Shown: piece after piece, positions 54,881 to 64,000 of the stretch
How the letters are laid out: each line of letters starts with the position of its first letter
How positions within the stretch are numbered: position 1 is the stretch's first letter
Assembly: GCA_942159475.1 (NCBI GenBank)
Contig: OW804096.1
Coordinates: forward strand, 132,298,941-132,362,940
DNA length: 64,000 bases
Origin: Sthenelais limicola
Taxonomy: Eukaryota > Annelida > Polychaeta > Phyllodocida > Sigalionidae
Direction: 5' to 3'
Notes under the pieces: generated by a model
Database searches by the model: none
Seen by the model: only the letters and a program-made list of their open reading frames with translations
What the model was told of the DNA's origin: nothing
Position numbers and translations under genes: made by a program

Positions 54881-57800
54881 TTAATTCCTTTGCGCCATGT
54901 AGCGTATACCGTTGGGTCCCTTGGTGCAACTAAGTAACTTCAGATTTCTCGACCCAGCTTTAGTCTCAGAGACCCATTCCGGATGAATGATGAAATGACT
55001 TCTATAAGGTTGATTGGCGTTCTGTAATAAGAGGAAAGAACACAATGGAATATCAGGGGAAAATCTTTGGTAGCGCATTATTGTTTCCTTTGTACAGTTT
55101 CTAATGAATTTCACTCCATGAATTGCAGACACAATTGAACATACATGTAAATGGATACGGTATGAACAATACCTTCCTCCTAACATTTAAATACTGACAG
55201 AAAATTAGAATCCACTAATTATGTTGTACAAAGAGGACAATATGGACGGGTGGGTTTAGGTTTTCACATGTAAATTTGATACGGCTCTTGGCGATGATAC
55301 CATGCAATTTTAATCAATTACTTGATAACGATATGCCATAAAGATCCCGATGTCAGACAGTATACACAGGAATGTGTTCATCGGCTTGAAATTTGGCAGC
55401 CAGACAACACGTTCGGTGTGCAGAAAAACAAAATTCTAAAGTTACCTGGAAGAAAGAGGTCTCGTGGGTGTAGTCAATTGGCACTTGGGGACGGTCCAGG
55501 TGAGTTGGCCATGGTCTAATGGTATTGTTCTGCCCGGTATAAGTGTAGGTTGATGGTTCTGCACTGCTCACAATGGAAAAGAATTTTCTTGTTAGATGTC
55601 TGTGCATAGCAATACTGATATTATTACTCGCGTTGAGTGGTATATGCAGGAACAAAATCAAAGGTTAATTGAAACAGAGTGCTTTCCTCCCGGAACAAGA
55701 AATAAGTAATGATGACCTACAGGGTATAAATTTGATAAGGTTAATTACTCGTATCTTCAATATCATCCTATATAAGGGTCTATAGTGCTGTCCTTCTATT
55801 GATAAACAAATACAAACTTGTAGATGTTGGTACATAACAACGCTATTAATAGTATTACTCACATCATCTTTTAAATAAAGAAACATTCGAAGTCCACTTA
55901 CAGCAATTACCATGCTTAACATTTGCTCAGAGAATAAGAAAATAAATGAGCAAAGAATGAAATATACGTTGCTAAAACTTCAGGTACTTAGTATTATAAT
56001 TTGATAATGTTTGTTAATTGTTTTCAATATTGTTCTATATGGGCCAACAAGACAGGAGCTTATAATTTATATTCTCCCCACTTAACTGGGAAATTGATGA
56101 GAGTAATAACGAGTAGCCCTAGATCTGACTCCTGTGGCAAGGTTATTTAAATCTTTCAGAGAAATTAATCACGATGCCTATCGATTCTTTTTTTTTTTTT
56201 TTTTTATACAAACATAGATCTACAAGTTCTCACCTTGTTTTATTGTTATTCATTTTTATTCAGGTATGAGCTAACATACATCATTGGTCACAAAATAAAT
56301 TTTATAAGGCAGCCCCTCAGTTCACCATTGCGGTGGTCTTCTTCTGAGCCCTGAGCCGGCGAAAAGGTATAATCAGATATATAGTAGATGTATAGTTTTA
56401 ACCAAAGAAATGGGACACGATGTCCAAAGAACACAAAACAATTTATACAATTTAGTCATAATTATCATGTAATAAAAAGCACTTACTTCGCCAATGATCT
56501 AGAGACAAGCTTGAGGTATTGCTCCTCTATGTTTTTATCCACATAAGGCTTGTTTGCAGGCATTGATGTTCTCACCCCTGCTACTGGCTGCCTGTACATT
56601 TTAGTTGGTCCTGGTGGCTGGGGCTTGGGGCTGGCGGTGGCTGCCCGAGGTCTTGCCTTTACGTTCGGGATCTTCAGACGATGCATCCCAGCGTTGAGTG
56701 CCTTGAACAGGTTCAAAGCCACTTCCTTCTCTACAAATGGCAGATATACATAGACACTGAATGTTTAAGGATATATTTTCTAGGGGCTGATGAACGTTTT
56801 CCATAACAGGGCGCCGCACTCAGATCAATGTTGGAGAAAAAACAATAGGCCTACATGTAGCACAATATCAATGAATATTATAACATGTAAGCATCAATAT
56901 AAATGATTCAGTTAAATACAAATATAAATGTAGATTTAAATATTAGTTATATAGATACAAACTAAATGTCACATTTTTTAACTCTTGAAGTGCTTTTTAA
57001 AATTTTGCCTGTGAAAAGGTGGGTCTGCGGGCGCTCTGCCCCCTCTAAATCCGTCACTGCCATCATACAATAATCATAATTCAAACAATATGAAATAATA
57101 GAACGGTATTTTTGTTGGGATCATATACACACACGCATCCCACATCCCCCAATACATTTACACCAACACCAAACAGTCTATACAGACTATATGGCCAGGA
57201 AAACTCAGGCTGCCAAAGACCAGCATTCAGAATTAATACAAACATTTGAACGCTGAAAAGATTCACTTATTTTTACCGATTGATATATTATTTCCTTCTT
57301 CTGTTCCTGTTAGATTAAAAATACATGGACACTATAGTGTTATTGACAGGTTTATATTGTAAGAAAGTATATATATAACACATCAGGATGCTGATGAAAA
57401 ACAATAACCAATCATTAATCGATCAATGAGTGAATTATCGTCTTCTGTATGAATAGATTATGATACGGGACTTTAAATTCAATCAGAGAGACGGTTTTTT
57501 ATTGCTCGGTGCCCAGTGAATTATATTCTAATACGTCCATCACCAAATATAATTGTATAGAGTGACAAACAAACTGTTTACATGTATCTCTATATGGGAT
57601 CAGTCAAAACCCTCTGATGTCAGCTACATTTCATGTCAAATTAATCGGATTAAATTAAAAACAGTTTCCAGATATAAATGTACTAATATTGTAATACCAA
57701 CTATATCAGCAGAAACATAGGTCTCTCCGTTTTCTTTCAAGAAAATAAAAGATACATAGAACAATGAATAATGATATTTATACTAATTTGAAGAACATTC

Positions 57801-60800
57801 TTGAACATATAATTATTTGATTTACCCTGTTCTGTATACCAGCAGTTCAAATCCCAGCCTTGCCATAACTCACATATTGAGCGATACCATGAATCATAAT
57901 TAAAATATACGTTCTATTATTAATGTACCTGCGTCGAAGTAGCCATCTAGACCGTCGTCCATAACTGAATGGGTTTTATACCTCCGCATTAATAGCTTGT
58001 TGCTTGCCATTTTGATATCAAACTAACTATATCCGAGCTGAGATTATATAGCTATCAATGTATCTGATATCTTGGAATATATCAAAGCTGGCTTGATCAG
58101 AATGTTCAGACTTGGAGAAGACTTGGAGTAGTTTCGACTCCTTTCTCTTCTTGATAATCCAAATGAAGACTGATCGAGCGTTCCCAAGAGTACTCTCTGT
58201 AATTCCAATGCTTACGTGAGTGTTGATAAGAGTTCACGCAACCTCCATCGGATCAGAAGTGGTCTCATTAATTGCCTACAAATTCTTGGTACATATTCCT
58301 CATTTGAACTGTGCAAGTTGCTATTGCAGATATAGTATAATTCCTTCCGTGCGAAAGTGTGCAAATACACTCACTACTGTAATATAAAGACTATCTTAGC
58401 GTTCTTCATTCAAATAATAGCTAGACATTGATAAGTCCCGGTGGGAATCTATACGTACTCCTTCCTTCATTTGTAAAATGAAAAATGATCTTTCGATTAT
58501 GATTCCTTACGCCTCTGATCTGGGATCATCGGGGGATTAATGTAATATACCAATGTAGTATCAACCTCATGCCAAGTGCTAGTCATAGAACGTGTTGCCT
58601 CTAGTCCAGACAACAGCGTTTATATGTCTCACAAAAAATATAGTCATGCCATAGTGTTGATATAGAAGGAAATGCCACCTTGTACTATCGACTTCTAATT
58701 GATATGTCTAATAGTTTAGCTGCCGTGTTAAAAGCCGGGTAAAAACCAAGCATATTATTTTTGAGATACTGGTATATGATTAATATATATATATATATGA
58801 CTCGAGCCAGAGTAAGCAACTTTATTGCACGGACATGCATATTCCCAGATTGTTTTGTCCCTATCGGGTTAATGCCAAGTGATATCCCCAGGGACAATAT
58901 CACGGTGACGCTGAACAAACTAGCAGCCGCCAATGATTGCCTAGCCAAACACAATTAATCTAAATGAGTTGTCTTTAGGGATAATGTGCCTACTGACTTC
59001 ATGTAGACCGCAAAGTTGATATACTGCGGCAATATTTCCAATAGGGGAGTTGCATAGCCGCCATTTTGAATCTTGATTCGCATGGAATTATGGGACTAAT
59101 GGTACACTCTAAAACCTATGAAAAACATGTCATATTCATTATGGACTATTTATCAATGCTCTAATATCAATATGAAAGTGTTAAAAATGTTTTCATAACA
59201 CAAGACTTCATATTTCCCATGATGCATTTGGTTTTCATAGATATTTTTCACAAGCTCTGATATTGGTGAAATATTCTTGCAGTTTTCGGTAAAAATGTTG
59301 CCAAATATTTGTATGTCAGATTTCATCAGAATCCATCCCAGCATGCACTGCAGTAGACATGCGCAGTGAGACATGCAACTCCCCTATTGTCGGGTTGCTC
59401 CAATGTGAGATAGCAGAGACAGGAAAGTTTACATTCAATCGCTTCTGATATATATACTACTTCATGGCATGTTTCAATCAACGTTTCAAAAGTCACTAAA
59501 ATGGCAAGATCCGCATTTTGAGAAGGAGACACTCATTCAAATGATCGTCTTCATTTGTGTATAATTCTTTTAATATTCTATATCACAATGTCGATACCAT
59601 AATACAATAAGTATAATTACCTTGTTCTTCTGCAGTAGATACCCATGCTTTCAGGGCCGGTATATACTGGGATGATGTCTGCAAAAGGATAAAAATCAAA
59701 CTCCAGCAAAATCATCTCAATATAATGTAAATGGGTGCTGCCTTATTTCAATGACTGCGATTGTTTTTAAATGCTTAAAACCAACGCCTCATAAGAATAA
59801 CTTTTGTTTCTGTTAGAGGGAATTCTAAACAAATGCAATAGCGATGAAAAATATGTCTTTTAATTAGTAAATAAAAATGTGGCACAACGTATACCGTTGT
59901 TTTGAGGTAAAAATAAAAAAATAATGATAAAGCCAGAACCAAAAGCCGAAATGCGTATGGGTCACTAAATAAAATGCATTTAAAGACAAATTAACCTGAG
60001 GTGTTTCAGTTGAGTTGCCTTCAATTCCTACCATTTATACATAAATAATAGTTAATTGACGTCATATACAAGGAAGATACATAAACAATAGCTGGAAAAG
60101 GAATTCAACCTCTGTGTATAGCTTAGATCTTCAAGAACGTTCTTAAATACAATATGTCATTTAAATAAAAGAATTCGTTTCAACATCGAAGAGTCGTGGA
60201 CATCTCTATACCCCTATTTTCAATCAAAGTTCAAATATTCCTATAGTCAATCAAAGTTTTCTAATGTATGATTAGTTTTTATTAATGTTAACGATAACTA
60301 TGATCTTTTTCCTGTCGATGATACCATGTCACTGGGAACGTCATAGGTTCCACAGACGTGAGTAACCAATACCTCACTTGTAACCTTAGCACTTGTCTAC
60401 CCGTTTTAATACCTCGGGGTATAAATCTCTCCTCGGTTTAAAATCCAACATTAGGTGATGTTAAATTTCCATGCAATTGAGTCGTACATAATTATGAAGG
60501 CTTCTAAGTATAACACCGCTTGTCTGACTTAACTAGTGTTAATTTCATATAACCATGCAAGATTGACAAGAGTGCTACTGCTCGCTCTTCCTCCTTATAG
60601 ATAAATAACTTTTATTGTAATTATGAAGTCTGCAATCTTTTAAGAAAGTACATGCTCCCCCCTCTGGGCTGAGACCATTCCATAAAAAGCATGGTGCATA
60701 ACGCCTTTCTTAATTCTATCAGTTATGGGTTATGGCGTAACAAGCAATTTTCCTTGGACTAAACGCATTAGGTTAACATGTTTTAAAATGAGGATGAGGA

Positions 60801-63365
60801 TGACGGATATATTTGAGCATTATTGACGTACATTGGCTTATAACACCCCCGGCTTTTTCTTGACTAAAAATAATTACCATTTATATGTAATACTTGTGAT
60901 GTTATAAGATACCAAATTTCAATAAAAAGCAGATCTGTAGAGATCTGTTGGCTACTGGCCAAAATTGAAATCGAAATTTTAACGCTTCGGTCTTTTATAG
61001 CCTAAACCCTTAGATACCGAAGAGGATTTAACCTTATAGCTAATGTCAATATCCTACAATTGTAACAAACTGGTTATAAAAAATAAATGGAGTTTTCAGT
61101 TTTTAGTTTTTAATGCTAGATTATTTGTGAGTGTTTTAAAAGATGCTGCATAAAGGCAAAGAGCTTAGAATCTATCTATATAGTTGAGAAAATAATCAGG
61201 TCCCAACTTTGTTTAATAGCACATAGAAAGTTCCTTAGCAAAAAATTATAATTATCTATGATTTCTAAATTTCAATCTTAAAGATTAGTCATCACTTATC
61301 GAGGATTCTGCATTATTAAAGTTTGTTATAATCTGAAGTTGTTGGTGAGAGAAATGAAAGCAAATGACAATCCACTTTCCACTGCACGAAAGGTGCGCCG
61401 GTGAATGGATGCCGATAATGAGTTGTGCGACTTTGGTGAACGTTTGGGTCATATTGTCCTTGCGCCTTTGGCAGCTAGAGTAGCACCGGACAGGCCATAC
61501 TTTGTCTGATTTAGAATGACATGATATCCATAACGCTCTTTAATCATTTATACTTGGCATCTTTGCCTGATTGTTCTAATAAAATAGAGTTTTATACCGC
61601 ATGCATGCGTGAACAAATTTCTTCTGTAAAGATGCGCCCTGTTTTTATTGACTTGGATTAATTGCTGTCTAACTGAATGTAGCTATTTATAGCCTCTGAT
61701 CATCGATCTTTCATCGTCTTCTAAGAACATGCAGTAAATCTGACTTCATCCTGTTAGGCTCAGAGATCTTGTTAAGCTGTCGATATTAAACATACAAGGC
61801 CAACACAATTGTGCGTAATCTCTAAAGCTTGCCCCTCGGTGCACAACTAGTAAAAAGAGTATGTACCACTCCTTTCCAAATTAATCCCCTGCTACCAGCA
61901 TAAGTTGCTATAAGAAGGGTTTTTAAGTCGAGCATTGGCAAATGATCGAGAGGGAACCAATGAGTCAAAGAAATCTCTCTCTCTTATTCCCTAGCTCTCG
62001 TTTATAGCACCGCCATCAAAGCAAAGGTATTATCACCTTCTATAATAATCAGCTCCTTCCACGGTGACTACCCTAACTTAGCATACTAGGTTTTAGTCCA
62101 TTAATGCCCAGCATGCTGAATTGGATTGTACCTGCCATACACAGTGTTGAAATGCACACTGTTTAGGGACCCTCCAAACAGTTCCTATACAATGTCCTTT
62201 GGACTTCAGAAAATGTTTGTTACGTATTGGACTACCAGCTGGTTTTATTGCCTGGTGAGAGAATTGAGGCACAGTTAGGTGAAACCTTTAACTTCCCAAT
62301 AGGGATCTCCACAATATATATTGGGATCAGTCTCGCTATACTTATTGGATATTGCACTTTTCTCAGGCTCACTCGGAGTAATTATTATTACATCTTGTAT
62401 ACTCATGAATATTCAAAGAGGGGTATAATTGCAATTATTTTCTCCATTTGAATTTACAAAACAGGGAAATGTTTTACCATAGATTTTAGCTTGCTGTATT
62501 AGTCGAAGGAGTATACTCAGAAGAAAGTGTGACTTGTGTATTTTACTGGGATGGACTGACATAAAGAAAACCTGACAAGGAATGTCTGTCTTTCTCCCTC
62601 CAACTTACGCTCGCCGCATGCGGCAACGTAAAATGGATCAAAAGCCAAAGGATATGCCTATGATGTTGATGGGTGTCTCACTCATCGAAAAGACACATGC
62701 TAGCCCGAAATGGGGTGAACCTAGACGTCAGGTAAGTGGTTTCCTTAATTAAACAAGATTAATTAATTATACGTGCTAATAGAATTATGTGTACTTACAC
62801 CTGGTCTCCCAGCAGCTTGCGAATTGGGTAAAGCTGCAGGACGATATCTTTCTTCTGTCTTGAAAGAAGGCGCTGGAGTAGCCATCCTCTCTGGCATGGG
62901 AGTTGTTGGGTAAGGGGTTCTTTGTTGAAGGGCTCTTAGTTCAGGATGGACACTAGGTGTGCGGAATGGATCAGGGGAGGTTGGCTTGTCAGGTAGTGGG
63001 GTTTCGTAAGGTGTCGCCGATCTCACTGTCCTCGCCCTGCTCGAGGGTGGACGAAGAACACTCGGTGGTCTTGGTTCTGGACATGGACTTGGCGCTGCAG
63101 CCTCCGAAGGAGCTGGAGTTGGAGTAGTTTTCCATACTAACCAGTGATAATCTTTCCGACTTGGTCTTTTCGTTGTTATTTGCCCACCATTCGACTGACT
63201 TGCCTCGATCGGCTGGTTTGTGACGGGAACACTCTGGGATCTGAAGGCTGGTATGCTTCTACTCTCTGCTCTCGTGCCTGGAAAAGCATCACAATTTAAG
63301 TTTTCTTTGGCGAGAACATGTCTCATCCATGCCAAACTACTTCCACTGTTTTCAAAAGTGTTCAT
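54881..63365 (-). CDS. Unrecognised multi-exon gene with two alternative 5' ends
   Basis: Minus-strand exons: 63365-62799, 59678-59621, 56730-56487, 55563-55446, 55021-54881 (375 residues). An alternative first exon, 58010-57929, starts MASNKLLMRRYKTHSVMDDG and ends in the same phase as 59678-59621, giving a 194-residue form. All introns are GT-AG, with strong donors (GTAAGT twice) and matching phases. The long N-terminus is Pro/Ser/Thr-rich and probably disordered. The shared part has a helix (EKEVALNLFKALNAG), a Pro-rich linker, PYVDKNIEEQYLKLVSRSLA, and a Tyr/Trp-rich C-terminus (PYRSHFIIHPEWVSE, NGIRYMAQRN) that looks conserved. I do not recognise the family; short proteins of this composition include ciliary microtubule proteins, but that is only a guess. 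A possible poly(A) signal is at 54395-54400. Confidence 0.7.
57929..58010 (-). CDS. Alternative first coding exon of the 54.9-63.4 kb gene
   Basis: ATG at 58010, 27 codons plus one base, then donor GTACAT. There is no convincing acceptor just upstream, so it reads as a first exon with its own promoter. Its phase fits the exon at 56730. If it were an internal exon after 59621, the frame would not continue, which supports mutually exclusive use. Confidence 0.6.
58011..62581. other. Intronic sequence of the minus-strand gene
   Basis: Apart from the exon at 59621-59678 nothing coding is supported. An AT-rich run of TA dinucleotides is at 58780-58798. Sequence upstream of 58010 should hold the promoter of the short form. 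Confidence 0.5.
62582..62731 (+). CDS. First coding exon of an unrecognised plus-strand gene
   Basis: ATG followed by 50 codons ending in CAG and a perfect GTAAGT donor (62732). The peptide starts MSVFLPPTYARRMRQRKMDQ and continues through MLMGVSLIEKTHASPKWGEP. It is basic and Met-rich, with no signal peptide. It lies inside the first intron of the minus-strand gene, 67 bases from that gene's donor at 62799. The next exon was not found and may lie beyond the window. The family is not recognised. Confidence 0.5.
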
Positions 63366-64000
63366 CCTGCTGAGATAACCAGCGATTACGGTAAAGTTAG
63401 TCGAGTTAACGTCCCGTCAATTTGAACCTACTCACAACAGCGGGGACCTAGGGCTAGCCAATAGGCCTCCTCCCTTCGTGGATTTGTATCTAAGGCGTCG
63501 TTTGAGCACCAAACTGAGCCACACAAAGGATCACGAAGTTTGGTTACGGTCAGGTAATCAGTCCCGAGCCAAGGTTCAATCATTCCTCAATCCGGAGTGC
63601 TATGCCCGAGTCCATATATACACTATACATAACAATATCAAAAGGTTCCACAACCGCTTAAACCTTTGGGCCCTGGCATATAAATCGAGCAATTACTCGG
63701 CTTTCCTATAAGGGAGAAAGGCTAATACACCTGACCTCGAGAAAACTAATGGGCTACACCTCTAAATGGATCATATTATTAGTTCTGAATCCCATTAGAC
63801 GCAAGGTTGGATTTTTCTTAGAGATGAAGATAGAATTGGTCCATATAATATTACAAACCATAGTCAGGAACAATCTTTCACTTGAGTGATATTGTTTAAC
63901 TTTCGACAGGACGAAAATATTGAGGAAAGTCACAGTTCCTCGAGAGTCAGTTCTCTTTCCAATCAAATATTTACTTTACTTTAGGTATAGAAGTAGTGCC
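63366..64000. other. 5' flank of the long form of the minus-strand gene
   Basis: It should contain the promoter of the long form. No TATA box or other clear site was seen, and no other gene is supported up to the window edge. Confidence 0.4.

Noticed and set aside
57845..57880. tRNA or SINE at a B-box-like AGTTCAAATCCC
   Set aside because: No A box or acceptor stem was found at the correct distance.
1..64000. CRISPR arrays, bacterial operons or ribosomal RNA genes
   Set aside because: No spaced direct repeats of CRISPR type, no operon layout and no rRNA-like stretch was seen. The window is clearly eukaryotic.

Overview
This window is eukaryotic nuclear DNA from an animal. It is AT-rich, its genes are split by introns with GT-AG borders, tandem repeats and small inverted-repeat transposons are abundant, and it holds two Ty3/gypsy-type LTR retrotransposons. 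One gene is a clear RIIAD1 homologue. The repeats and gene structures suggest a marine invertebrate, perhaps a mollusc or other lophotrochozoan, but the sequence does not prove this.

Layout. Positions 1-3750 (minus strand) hold the 5' part of LTR element A: a candidate LTR, a primer-binding site, a coiled-coil-rich Gag and the start of Pol with its protease. Positions 4445-5153 are a 21-bp satellite, and a diverged relative is arranged as a giant inverted repeat at 8147-8800. A TTAA-flanked MITE lies at 10175-10678, and 12125-12490 is a broken copy of the J-domain exon of the gene at 39-43 kb. Positions 15597-31158 (minus strand) are LTR element B, 15.6 kb long. It has two 261-bp LTRs that differ at one base, 4-bp GTAT target duplications, a primer-binding site, a polypurine tract, and separate gag, pol, env-like and two-transmembrane ORFs.

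From 31 to 38.5 kb there is a mosaic of hairpin and TTAA-type non-autonomous elements. Positions 39060-42910 (plus) are a four-exon gene for a TPR-like/J-domain protein of 443 residues, with a LINE 3' end and another inverted-repeat element in intron 2. Positions 43-47.7 kb are MITE-rich and without genes. Positions 48019-51904 (plus) are a four-exon RIIAD1 homologue; a palindromic-word transposon fills most of its third intron. Positions 54881-63365 (minus) hold an unrecognised multi-exon gene with two phase-compatible 5' alternatives, and a plus-strand first exon of another gene (62582-62731) lies inside its first intron.

The most unusual points are: (1) element B, a young, very large env-bearing retroelement; at all three visible ORF junctions in elements A and B a start codon lies beside or within the stop codon; (2) a group of non-autonomous elements built from short words that differ between copies but agree within a copy; (3) the two related 21-bp satellites, one tandem and one foldback; (4) phase-compatible alternative 5' exons in the 54.9-63.4 kb gene. 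Exon joins were checked for reading phase by hand, and no database search was possible.
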